A stretch of 64,000 nucleotides of DNA. Origin: Coxiellaceae bacterium (lineage in GTDB: Bacteria; Pseudomonadota; Gammaproteobacteria; Coxiellales; Coxiellaceae). The stretch lies in assembly GCA_029212885.1 (NCBI GenBank), contig JARGPC010000009.1:1-64000 (forward strand), given 5' to 3'. Position numbers and translations under genes: made by a program. The notes below the pieces were generated by a model that saw only the letters and a list, made by a program, of their open reading frames with translations, had not been told where the DNA came from and did not search any database. Below are positions 1 to 8,505 of this stretch, piece by piece (position 1 is the stretch's first letter; each line of letters starts with the position of its first letter).

Positions 1-83
1 CTGGTGCTGGTGCTGGTGCTGGTGCTGGTGCTGGTGCTGGTGCTGGTGCTGGTGCGGGTGCGGGTGCTGGTGCTGGTGGTGCG
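1..83 (+). repeat. GGTGCT hexanucleotide repeat coding for (Gly-Ala)n
   Basis: A perfect 6-bp repeat of GGTGCT runs from the left edge, with two GCG variants near 54-62, and fades out by about base 83. In the frame of the following ankyrin gene it reads as at least twelve Gly-Ala pairs. The tract continues beyond the window. Slippage in units of six would change protein length without breaking the frame. Confidence 0.95.
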
Positions 84-2876
84 AAGGCTGATTCAAAAGC
101 GAAGATCGATCCAGCAACATACTCTGCGGTTATAAATCACTGCAAGAAAAAATCAAAAGAAAATGTATGCATGACACTGGATTCGGGTGTGTTTTATTCT
201 TCTTCTCACAAGTGTAAATACTCAGTAGTTATGCCGTTAAAGTCTGTTTTAGCAGCTGTTGCTCATTTATTAATAGATGAAGATGGGTGTTACTTTGGTG
301 CGCCCGATGAAAAAGACAGTCGAATTATGGGTTTGTTCAAAGATATGCATGGTGTTATGAATACGAGGGTATGTCATACGGGGCAGCGTGATGCTATTAT
401 TGGTTCGGTAAATGATGTTGAATTTAATTTAGCGGGTTCAAGGGTCTGTTATCGATTTCCGGAGAGTAATGCTTCCTATTTATCGAGCTTACAAACAAAA
501 TACATTGAACAGTTCCTATCAGATAAACAACGGCATTCATTCGAGGACCGCGCCCGTTTTATGATTAGTTGGCTTAAAGAAGGTTCTTTTGATAGTACGG
601 ATAGTCACTTGATTGAGCTTAGGGGCTACCTTAACACTGATCAGATCCAAGCTGCTATTAATCATGATTTGGAGCTTGTTGGGCTTTGTCCTACTGATAA
701 GGTAATGGTTGGCTTAAAGAAGCAGTACTTCTTTGAGTCATTAGAATATGTTGGAGTGCCGTTGGGTAGCAGCCCCTACTGGCAGGCGGCACAGGAGATT
801 CTGAATATGACCCCAGACACGAATGTTGGCCGTACTGCACGCTTAGCGTATTTGAAAGGTCAAGTAGATGTGTGTGTGACAGAAGATGAAATTAACAACT
901 TAGAGTTACAATTAAAAGATTTTCTTCGACTCGAGTTGTCTCGTAGACACCTTAGGCAGTATAAAGCGGTATTAACGCAGTTGGTTGGCGGTGAGGTGGT
1001 TGAGCTCATATCAAGAGTTGAATCCATCATAGCAAGTTATGATGCGGCATATGAATCTAGTTATGAAATGACTGATGATGCATTGATGAGTTTAATAACG
1101 CTCAATAAAACAGTAAATGAGTTTAAGCAAGACCCATTAACATATGAAGTGGAGAATTTTTTTGCAGCTCTTTTTTCTGAACAAGAACCTATTGCCGCTC
1201 TGAACTTGAGTGATGAAGTGTATGTAAATAAATTTGTAATTGATGATACTTGGTTAGATACTTTTTTTCCTATCACTAGAGGCGGTGGTGAAGTTGAGTT
1301 TTCGTTATACACAGTAAATCAGTTCTTAATTTATGCTTTAACACATGATAAAGATGATTGGCCAACACGTATGCAGCGAGTTTTGGATCAATTAATTACT
1401 TATTTTGAAACACGATTAGGTGTTGATGAGGTAGATTCAGTAGAGCGCGAAAATCATCGTCAATTAAAAAATGCAAGTTACCCAGATAGTTTTTTGCGGT
1501 TACTAAAAATAATGGTAGAGCGCCCGATAGAAGGCTCAGAAAGTCAAAAGCATGCTGAAATTAAGCAAGTATTACGCCATTGTGTTATGTATAATTTTTC
1601 ATTACAGATGCCAAGATTATTGATGTTATTACCAGTATCAGAACAAGCTAAGTTCATGCGTGGTAATGACGATGAAGCTGGAGATGTCTATGCTGACTGG
1701 GCGCCACAATTCATAGCGGCTTATTTTGGTTATATAAAAGTGGTTCAGTGCTTGTTGACTGTGCCGGATGTTGATGTAAATGCTGCTAGAAATGATGGTA
1801 AGACAGCGCTTTATATTGCAGCAGAGAATGGTCGTTTTAATGTGATTAGCGCGTTGTTGGGAATGGGTGCCGATGACAGGTATGTGAACTATGATGGTTT
1901 TACACTTCTTTGTCTCGCAGCACAAGATGGTCATCTTGATGTAGTGCATGCATTGTTGGCAAAGCACGCCGATACTTCCCGATATGTAGATTATCAGTAT
2001 TCAGCGATTGATATTGCTAAAAAAAATGAACGTTTTGATATTGTAGACGCCATACTTAAAAGTATTTCGGATTCGCATTATACTCCTAAACATTACCTTT
2101 ATTTCGCTGCGAAAAATGGTGATATCGAAACAGCCATTGCTCTCTTGTCTATGCCAGATACAGACCCTAATGAAACAATGCTAAGCGGGGATAATGCCTT
2201 TCAGGTTGCAGTTCAATGGGGGCATGCTGATGTTGTAAATGCTTTATTAGAGCACGGTGCAAATTTTACTTCAGTTCGTGATTCTTCCGGGTGCAGGAAG
2301 CCTGCTATCGCTATCGCGGCAGGGTTTGGTTTTATGGCTGTGGTTGATGTTCTAATAAATCATGGTGCAGATGTCAATGAAGCTGGGCGATACGGTTTGA
2401 CAGCTCTTCATGCTGCGGCAAGTTCTGGCCATGTTGCAATCGTAGAAACTTTATTGGAAAGGGGTGCTGAAGTTAATAGGTTTGATGTTTTAGGGGATAC
2501 AGCATTTATTTGTGCTGTGAAATTGCGCCGTGCTCCTGTTGTTCATCTTTTGATAAAACACGGTGTTGATGTTAACAAGAGTATCTGTAATGGATCGCCA
2601 GTACTTCATTATGCCATCAATGTGGGTGATAGTGCTATGGTGAATGCTTTATTAAGCGGTGGTGCTGACGTTAATGTTGCCAAGCCTGATGGCTTGTCGC
2701 CGCTATATATTGCAGCTCGTAAGGGTGAGAGCGAGATAGTTAATGCTTTATTGAGTCACCCTGATATACGATGTGATCGCGATACTTTTATAAGGTATGC
2801 GAAAGAGGGTGGTGTGCCTGAGGTTATTGATATGGCTGAGGCATTCGCGGAGCCGGTTAGTTCATTAACTTTATGA
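1..2876 (+). CDS. Ankyrin-repeat protein with Gly-Ala tract (5' partial)
   Basis: The reading frame is open at the left edge: codons from base 3 run without a stop into the rest of the gene, so the Met codon at 171 is probably internal and the true start lies outside the window. About 957 residues are visible. They begin with a Gly-Ala dipeptide tract, then a Lys-rich linker, then about 500 residues with no domain I recognise. From roughly base 1699 to 2800 there are about eleven ankyrin repeats (ALYIAAENG, ALHAAASSGH, PLYIAARKG cores with NALL and GADVN turns). The C-terminal cap, FIRYAKEGG...VIDMAEA, is closely matched in the next gene, so the two are paralogous at that end. Ankyrin arrays mediate protein binding; in Legionella and Coxiella many such proteins are type IV effectors. 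The effector role is inference. Confidence 0.85.
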   Translation, partial: GAGAGAGAGAGAGAGAGAGAGAGAGGAKADSKAKIDPATYSAVINHCKKKSKENVCMTLDSGVFYSSSHKCKYSVVMPLKSVLAAVAHLLIDEDGCYFGAPDEKDSRIMGLFKDMHGVMNTRVCHTGQRDAIIGSVNDVEFNLAGSRVCYRFPESNASYLSSLQTKYIEQFLSDKQRHSFEDRARFMISWLKEGSFDSTDSHLIELRGYLNTDQIQAAINHDLELVGLCPTDKVMVGLKKQYFFESLEYVGVPLGSSPYWQAAQEILNMTPDTNVGRTARLAYLKGQVDVCVTEDEINNLELQLKDFLRLELSRRHLRQYKAVLTQLVGGEVVELISRVESIIASYDAAYESSYEMTDDALMSLITLNKTVNEFKQDPLTYEVENFFAALFSEQEPIAALNLSDEVYVNKFVIDDTWLDTFFPITRGGGEVEFSLYTVNQFLIYALTHDKDDWPTRMQRVLDQLITYFETRLGVDEVDSVERENHRQLKNASYPDSFLRLLKIMVERPIEGSESQKHAEIKQVLRHCVMYNFSLQMPRLLMLLPVSEQAKFMRGNDDEAGDVYADWAPQFIAAYFGYIKVVQCLLTVPDVDVNAARNDGKTALYIAAENGRFNVISALLGMGADDRYVNYDGFTLLCLAAQDGHLDVVHALLAKHADTSRYVDYQYSAIDIAKKNERFDIVDAILKSISDSHYTPKHYLYFAAKNGDIETAIALLSMPDTDPNETMLSGDNAFQVAVQWGHADVVNALLEHGANFTSVRDSSGCRKPAIAIAAGFGFMAVVDVLINHGADVNEAGRYGLTALHAAASSGHVAIVETLLERGAEVNRFDVLGDTAFICAVKLRRAPVVHLLIKHGVDVNKSICNGSPVLHYAINVGDSAMVNALLSGGADVNVAKPDGLSPLYIAARKGESEIVNALLSHPDIRCDRDTFIRYAKEGGVPEVIDMAEAFAEPVSSLTL

Positions 2877-2926
2877 TATGTGTTTATTTCATACTTCACT
2901 AATCGAATATTACATATTAGTGACGA

Positions 2927-2957
2927 TTGTATACTCGTTCAGCACAAAACGTATAAT
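2927..2957 (+). promoter_or_regulatory. Putative promoter of the 1560-residue ankyrin gene
   Basis: A perfect TATAAT lies at 2952-2957, preceded by TTGTAT at 2927-2932 with a long 19-base spacer. It sits about 48 bases before the preferred start codon. It suggests that this gene is transcribed separately from the ankyrin gene upstream. The -10 is convincing and the -35 is weak. Confidence 0.45.
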
Positions 2958-3004
2958 ACGTCCATATTAAATATGAAATTGTGTATATAGTTCGAGAGAG
3001 TAGT

Positions 3005-6000
3005 ATGAGACAAACTTTAACTTCATTTGGCACCAATAGCAGTCTAAGCAACCCATTGATTTTACAGCCCATACCTCAAGATGCATTAGTATTAGATATT
3101 GATGACACTGTGTTGTATTGCGGTTCAAATAAATATAAAGATGACGTCAGGCTGGCTGAGAGTGGACTAGCTGAAAAGCTAAAAAAATATAAATCACAAG
3201 GTATTCCGATTGTCTTTCTAACTGCTCGTGATCAGCAGTATCGTGAACAAACGCAGCAACAACTAGCCTTATTGGGTTTGGTGTATGACGTGGTTTTACA
3301 TGCGCCATCGGCAGTGACTGAATTAGGTGAAAAGGTCAGCACTAAAGGTGAGGTTCTGAGAGAGTATGTTGATAGTTTGAATGAAGCTGACAAGCCTAAA
3401 TACCGCAGATTGTTGGTGGTGGATGATTTGGCGATGAATTTGGAGTCGATTGAAAAAGCTTTTCCTGTTGACCCTTCTGCTGATTGCCAGGTGATTACTT
3501 ATCACTACAAGCCTTCAATAGCGTTATTACAACGTCCAGAGTCTTCGCCATTCCCAGAGGACTTATCTGGTTTTAACGAGGCTAAATCGCTTGGTGGTGG
3601 TACTCGAAGTACTTATACCATTGTTAATGGTGAGCAGAGCTATGTGTTAAAGTACGGTGTTAGCGAAAACAGCATGAAAGCAGAAATTTTAATGCTTGAG
3701 CTCTATCGTGCGATGGGGGTTCCTGTGCCGCACACACAAGTTTACCGCAAAATTCCAGCCACTTTAGCTCGCCGGCTAGGTATTCATCCAGCTACCGTAG
3801 TTCAAATAAGTGAAGAACTTAAAAGCGTGGATGATGCGCATCAAACGGATATTCAAAAAAGCTATGCGGCATCATTTGTTATTCATGCTCTATTGGGTAA
3901 TATCGATGCTGACAAATATGATAATTTCTTGGTGAATGATGCAGGTGATATTCTGCTTATTGATGCCGGTGCCAACTTTGTTTATCGGGCCTTGGGGCAA
4001 CAGCGTCGAGAAGATATGGCTGTTGTGACTGAGCTGCGTACGTTGCGCGATAGCACAATAAGTCCTAACAGTGCGGAGTGGTTAAAGGATTTAACCGTAG
4101 ACGATATTCAATCTCAACTAGGCGCTCTTTTAAGGCGGCGCGATGTGCTTAATAAGGTTGTCTGGGAAGTGAGTCAAGCTATTGGTATTAATCCCAGCGA
4201 ACGTCGGAAGATAATAGATGGATTATCCGCTCGATTTGATTCCTTGGTGAATGGCAAAAAGTCCGCGGGTGTGTTAACGCTTCGGCATAATGAAATCGGT
4301 GAAGTTGAAGTGCTGCTTTCCAAGCGTGTACGTCATGAGTGGTATGATTGTTTCGGTGGCAAAGCTGATGCAGGTGAAGGGTTTCTAACGGCAGCCTGCC
4401 GTGAAGTAAAAGAAGAATCGAGTGGTGTTTTTACCTACACTGAAAATATATTAGATAAAAGTCGATATTGTGATAGCAAAACCTATGATCGTTTTGGTAC
4501 ACCTCAAATTTACCGTATGTATCTAGCATTTAGCGATAAAGGGGCTGATACAACAGTTTTCACTGATAACGAGCATACTGAGTACCATTGGGTAAAGCTA
4601 ATCGATTTTAGGCGTGCGATAGAAGAAAAAATTCCTGTTTTAGAAGAAAGTCAACAAACCATTCAGGTGACGACAGAGAGCGGTAGGGAGCTTATATTAT
4701 TGCCACAATTTAATCAGCTGCTGCAACAGCCATCGTGCAAAGCGTTACTTGATGAGGTACAAAAGACAGGTGCATTGTCGAACAATCAAAAATCATACTG
4801 TGCAAGTAGGTATGTTAGCCTGATGAGCACAGATAGGCATATGTCTTTGGTTGCTAGAACCCTTGTTGAGCGCTCGTCTGTGTTGAGAGAGCTTAAGCGT
4901 CATCATGCATATAGTGATCCTACCGCTGATGAGTTTGGTGTCGAAGAGTATAAGCATGGTGCAGCCGCGGGTGGCCCTGCAGGTTTTATTAGTCGGTTGA
5001 AAGCTGTCCCTACTTCTGGCGCTTCAGCAGGTGCGGGTGGGCCTGTGATAACTGCGGGACTCACACCGAGTGAATTGCACTTAAAGCACGTGCTAGGTGA
5101 AAAATATAATGATAATAATTTAAGCGAAAACATTAAGACTTTCGTTATAGGCCATTATAATTCCGACGTTTGGAGTTTAAGTGATGTTAAGAAAGAGCGT
5201 CTAGTTACTATTACACATGAGATGGTAGAGCGAGAACGCGAGCAAGCTGATAAAATACACTTTTATCATGGCTGCAATGATGCCGTTGCTTTTGCTTATG
5301 ATGTATATACAGAATTTTATCGTGTTTTATCCCTAAGCGATGAGCGTGTCATGCTTAGAGCAGACCATCCGCTTTTTTATAGATTTGCGTCGATTGATGA
5401 ATTTATTTCTCACTTTCAACAGAAGGGTTCGAATAAAACAATTGATAATTATACTGATGGATTTATGCAAACAGCCATTTCTGCAAATCCGTTTATTTTT
5501 GGTAATCATTCCACCCACACTTCACATTCATTATACTATCTTATGCGGAATGATACGCGTGCATCGATTGACCTGGAAAAAATGTTGTTGTCTACATTTG
5601 AGCCGATGGGTATCGATGAATCCACGATTAAGGAATTACTGCAGCTTTTTGATGAGTCGAGCTTTAAAGGCCAGGGGTTTTTATATCAATTGGCTTTAGA
5701 TTCTGATGTGGCTGATAGGTATGCCTATATGGCCGGAAATCTTGGTGTGCTTAACCCTTTAATACAGGAAGGAAATGAAAGCATTAAGCCCTCAGTTGTG
5801 TTGCAAACGTTGAGTGAAAGCTCAGGATTACATAGTGAATATATTGAGTCTTTACAGGCTAGGGTTATGCTGGCACCGAAGGTGACAATGCACTCTACTC
5901 GCGTAGCATGGAATGCTGATTTAGAAGATAAACTTAAAATAGACTCTGGTGCGATACAATGTGTTGCGAAAAAAATGGTTAAGTGCTTTATGCAAAAGAG

Positions 6001-7687
6001 AGCGATTGGCTCAGCATTAAATGCAGAAGAGGCCTTGGTTAGGCAATATAGATATCGAATTGATGCTGACGGTTTTACAGTTGAAATTACGCCAGAGTAC
6101 ATCGCAGACCTTCTTGATAAGAAGAGCTTTGATCAGTTAGCTCAGGTGATCGTAGCGCACCCTTATGTTAAAACATGGACAATACGTAATGCTAAAGCGA
6201 GGCGGTATACTTCAAGGCAGCCTTATATAACAACTGAAAACTGTTTAACTGAAGCCAGTTTAGTTGTTATGTTATTTGTATGTAAGGCTCCAGACCATGT
6301 GATTAAAGCGTTTGGCCCAAAATTTTACGAAGGGCATCTCCATGAGCTTGAGATAACAAGAGTGCTTTCATTGATAGATAAAGATCATGTTAACGACTAT
6401 GTTGAAGAGGTCATAAAAGACGATTCATTATTGGTTGGCAATACGATTGTTGCTGCGGTCGAATATGGATTCGTGGATATCCTAAAGTGTTTTTTGGAAA
6501 AAAATGCTTATGTCAATGCATATTACCCTGGTTATCCCTCACTCCTTACAATTGCGGCAAAAAAGGGTAATGTAGATGTTGTAAAGGCTTTATTGCAGAA
6601 AGGAGCTTATGTAAATGCTAATCGCTTTACATATGATTCACCACTGTTTGTTGCCGCAGAGAATGGACATATTGATATCGTTAAGCTTTTAATCGAAAAC
6701 GGTGCTTGTATAAATGAAAATGACGCTCGTAGAAAAGGTCTGCCACAATTTACTCCGCATCCATTTGAAATGAGTGCATGCGGGAGTTGGGGCGAGAATA
6801 GAGTCTTGCCATTGCAAGCTGCTGTGAAAAATGGTCATGTAGAGATTGTTAGGATTTTGCTATATGAAGGTGCTGATGTAAATTTTGCCTATCTGGGTGG
6901 AACAACCCTTCTTTATATCGCTGCACAACGTGGTCATATTGATGTGGTTAATGTTTTGTTGGCAAAAGGTGCTGATGTGAATCTGCGCTACAGGGATGGA
7001 TCAACTCCTCTTTATATCGCTGCACAACGTGGTCATATTGATGTGGTTAATGTTTTGTTGGCAAAAGGTGCTGATGTGAATCTGCGCTACAGGGATGGAT
7101 CAACTCCTCTTTATATCGCCTTACTACATGGTCATATTGATGTAGTTAACGTTTTGTTGGCAAAAGGTGCTGATGTGAACCTTGCCTACCAGGATGGATC
7201 AACTCCTCTTTATATCGCCGTACAGAATCGTCACATTGATGTAGTTACTGCATTGTTGGCAAAAGGTGCAGGTGTGAATGTTGCTTACAATCATAGGCCG
7301 TTCCCCCTTTATATCGCTGCAGAAAATGGACATATTGATATGGTTAATGTTTTGTTGGCAAAAGGTGCTGATGTGAATCTTGCCTGCCAGGATGGATCAA
7401 CTCCTCTTTATATCGCCATACAGCATGGTCATCTTGATGTGGTTACTGCTTTGTTGGCAAAAGGTGCTGATGTGAATCTTGCCTATCAGGATAGAATGCC
7501 CCCCCTTTATATCGCCGCGCAAAGGGGGTGTGCGTCTATCGTTAGGGCTATATTGAGCTGTGCAGAATTACAGTATAGTCGTAGTGAATTTATACGCTAT
7601 GCAGAAGAGGGTGGTTCGCAAGAAATTATTGAGCTAGCAGAAGCCTTGCCGGAGGTAAGATGTTCGAGCGGTTGTGTGATGATATGA
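3005..7687 (+). CDS. HAD / kinase-like / Nudix / ankyrin multidomain protein with CaaX end
   Basis: This is a 1560-residue protein. I chose the ATG at 3005, which has GAGAG six bases upstream, over an in-frame GTG at 2981 with no ribosome site. Domains in order: a HAD-type phosphatase core (DIDDT at 31-35, LTAR at 72-75, VDD at 139-141); a HipA/PI-kinase-like fold (GGGT loop at 197-200, Lys216, NIDADKYDNF around 299-308, IDAG around 320); and a Nudix domain (box 452-475, GX5E then REVKEE, one residue longer than the standard box). A region of about 650 residues without a recognised fold follows, then about eleven ankyrin repeats from near 1146 to 1530. The protein ends CSSGCVMI, a eukaryotic-type CaaX prenylation signal. 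No signal peptide is seen. Related ankyrin/CaaX proteins of Legionella are Dot/Icm effectors; a host-directed role here is inferred. Domain calls come from motifs only. Confidence 0.85.
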   Translation: MRQTLTSFGTNSSLSNPLILQPIPQDALVLDIDDTVLYCGSNKYKDDVRLAESGLAEKLKKYKSQGIPIVFLTARDQQYREQTQQQLALLGLVYDVVLHAPSAVTELGEKVSTKGEVLREYVDSLNEADKPKYRRLLVVDDLAMNLESIEKAFPVDPSADCQVITYHYKPSIALLQRPESSPFPEDLSGFNEAKSLGGGTRSTYTIVNGEQSYVLKYGVSENSMKAEILMLELYRAMGVPVPHTQVYRKIPATLARRLGIHPATVVQISEELKSVDDAHQTDIQKSYAASFVIHALLGNIDADKYDNFLVNDAGDILLIDAGANFVYRALGQQRREDMAVVTELRTLRDSTISPNSAEWLKDLTVDDIQSQLGALLRRRDVLNKVVWEVSQAIGINPSERRKIIDGLSARFDSLVNGKKSAGVLTLRHNEIGEVEVLLSKRVRHEWYDCFGGKADAGEGFLTAACREVKEESSGVFTYTENILDKSRYCDSKTYDRFGTPQIYRMYLAFSDKGADTTVFTDNEHTEYHWVKLIDFRRAIEEKIPVLEESQQTIQVTTESGRELILLPQFNQLLQQPSCKALLDEVQKTGALSNNQKSYCASRYVSLMSTDRHMSLVARTLVERSSVLRELKRHHAYSDPTADEFGVEEYKHGAAAGGPAGFISRLKAVPTSGASAGAGGPVITAGLTPSELHLKHVLGEKYNDNNLSENIKTFVIGHYNSDVWSLSDVKKERLVTITHEMVEREREQADKIHFYHGCNDAVAFAYDVYTEFYRVLSLSDERVMLRADHPLFYRFASIDEFISHFQQKGSNKTIDNYTDGFMQTAISANPFIFGNHSTHTSHSLYYLMRNDTRASIDLEKMLLSTFEPMGIDESTIKELLQLFDESSFKGQGFLYQLALDSDVADRYAYMAGNLGVLNPLIQEGNESIKPSVVLQTLSESSGLHSEYIESLQARVMLAPKVTMHSTRVAWNADLEDKLKIDSGAIQCVAKKMVKCFMQKRAIGSALNAEEALVRQYRYRIDADGFTVEITPEYIADLLDKKSFDQLAQVIVAHPYVKTWTIRNAKARRYTSRQPYITTENCLTEASLVVMLFVCKAPDHVIKAFGPKFYEGHLHELEITRVLSLIDKDHVNDYVEEVIKDDSLLVGNTIVAAVEYGFVDILKCFLEKNAYVNAYYPGYPSLLTIAAKKGNVDVVKALLQKGAYVNANRFTYDSPLFVAAENGHIDIVKLLIENGACINENDARRKGLPQFTPHPFEMSACGSWGENRVLPLQAAVKNGHVEIVRILLYEGADVNFAYLGGTTLLYIAAQRGHIDVVNVLLAKGADVNLRYRDGSTPLYIAAQRGHIDVVNVLLAKGADVNLRYRDGSTPLYIALLHGHIDVVNVLLAKGADVNLAYQDGSTPLYIAVQNRHIDVVTALLAKGAGVNVAYNHRPFPLYIAAENGHIDMVNVLLAKGADVNLACQDGSTPLYIAIQHGHLDVVTALLAKGADVNLAYQDRMPPLYIAAQRGCASIVRAILSCAELQYSRSEFIRYAEEGGSQEIIELAEALPEVRCSSGCVMI
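6911..7603 (+). repeat. Seven 99-bp tandem repeats coding for ankyrin units
   Basis: The motif CTTTATATCGC (last base variable) recurs at 6911, 7010, 7109, 7208, 7307, 7406 and 7505, an exact 99-base period equal to one 33-residue ankyrin repeat. The first two units (6911-7009 and 7010-7108) are identical base for base. Later units diverge gradually, mainly at the variable turn (LRYRDG, LAYQDG, VAYNHR). This indicates recent unit duplication within the gene. Confidence 0.95.
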
Positions 7688-7712
7688 GGTTATACTATTA
7701 AAAATGTATTTA

Positions 7713-8369
7713 TTATGTGGCAGGACCTGGATGTTGTGTAGGTGCGTCAGATAATAGGTCTCTTACAGTCTCTAGTCGATGCGTATCTATTGGTTCCCCA
7801 CCAGTAGAGGCTAGCTTAATGCTAACAAAATCTAAGGCTGTTTTACCGCTGGAATCCTTAAGCTCTTTATCCGCGCCATTTTCGAGCAACAGGGTCACTA
7901 TTGCCGGCAATGCTTTACGTGCAGCAGAAATTAGTGGAGTGTATGCAGCCTTTTCGCATGAGACCTTGTTTAGATCACAGCCGGCATCTAGTAAATTGCG
8001 GATGATTGTTAGGCTTCTTTCTATATGCTGCTCACGGGAGTTTAAAACAGCAAAATGCAGTGGGGTGATTTTTGATTTTAGGTGGCTATTGAGGTCGTAA
8101 TGATGGGCTTTTGATTCGGTAATTAAATCGTTTACTTTTTCTGTGTCATTTTCTTTGATAGCCTTAGTCAGGCGGATTGAAAATGCAGTTTCCGCGATAT
8201 CGCGTATATCGTATTGTAATCCGGCGCCTTTATCAGTCAGTTCTTCGATATCATCTGAGTTTTGTGTAATATATGCGGTGAGTAATGCTGCTTGAAAATC
8301 AGCTGGTGGTTTTCTAGCTGTTCTTTTACTGAAAAAGCTGCACAACTTATAGTGTCGATATATGGGCAT
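7713..8369 (-). CDS. Small ankyrin-repeat protein
   Basis: This 218-residue protein lies convergent to the large ankyrin gene, with only 25 bases between the stop codons. Three to four ankyrin units are visible in the C-terminal two thirds: TPLHFAVLNS...IIRNLLDAGCDLN, TPLISAARKALPAIVTLLLENGADKEL and KTALDFVSIKL. The N-terminal 90 residues are helical and of unknown fold. There is no signal peptide or membrane segment. The ribosome site is weak; an AGTATA at 8403-8408 gives TATACT on the coding strand as a possible -10. Its position among three other effector-like genes suggests a similar role, but only the ankyrin fold is supported directly. Confidence 0.8.
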   Translation of the reverse strand: MPIYRHYKLCSFFSKRTARKPPADFQAALLTAYITQNSDDIEELTDKGAGLQYDIRDIAETAFSIRLTKAIKENDTEKVNDLITESKAHHYDLNSHLKSKITPLHFAVLNSREQHIERSLTIIRNLLDAGCDLNKVSCEKAAYTPLISAARKALPAIVTLLLENGADKELKDSSGKTALDFVSIKLASTGGEPIDTHRLETVRDLLSDAPTQHPGPAT

Positions 8370-8505
8370 TTATCTGTTTCAGTTCATATTAGTATTGAAT
8401 TAAGTATAGATTAAGTCTCGAGCCACTTCCTTTGAGTCGAATAGCTGAGTATACTCAATGGCTTGTATGGGGGTAGTGAGGCGATAGCCTAAAAGTGAAA
8501 ATTCT

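Noticed and set aside
2981-3004. GTG at 2981 as the start of the large ankyrin gene
   Set aside because: No ribosome site precedes it, while the ATG at 3005 has one at proper spacing.
4903-5133. Minus-strand open frame inside the large ankyrin gene
   Set aside because: Shadow of the plus-strand coding sequence, with no start signal; the Gly/Ala-rich stretch explains it.
5340-5699. Plus-strand open frame of 119 codons inside the large ankyrin gene
   Set aside because: Different frame of a strong coding region, with no ribosome site.
7717-8100. Plus-strand open frame of 127 codons opposite the small ankyrin gene
   Set aside because: The minus strand encodes clear ankyrin motifs; the plus frame has no recognisable content.
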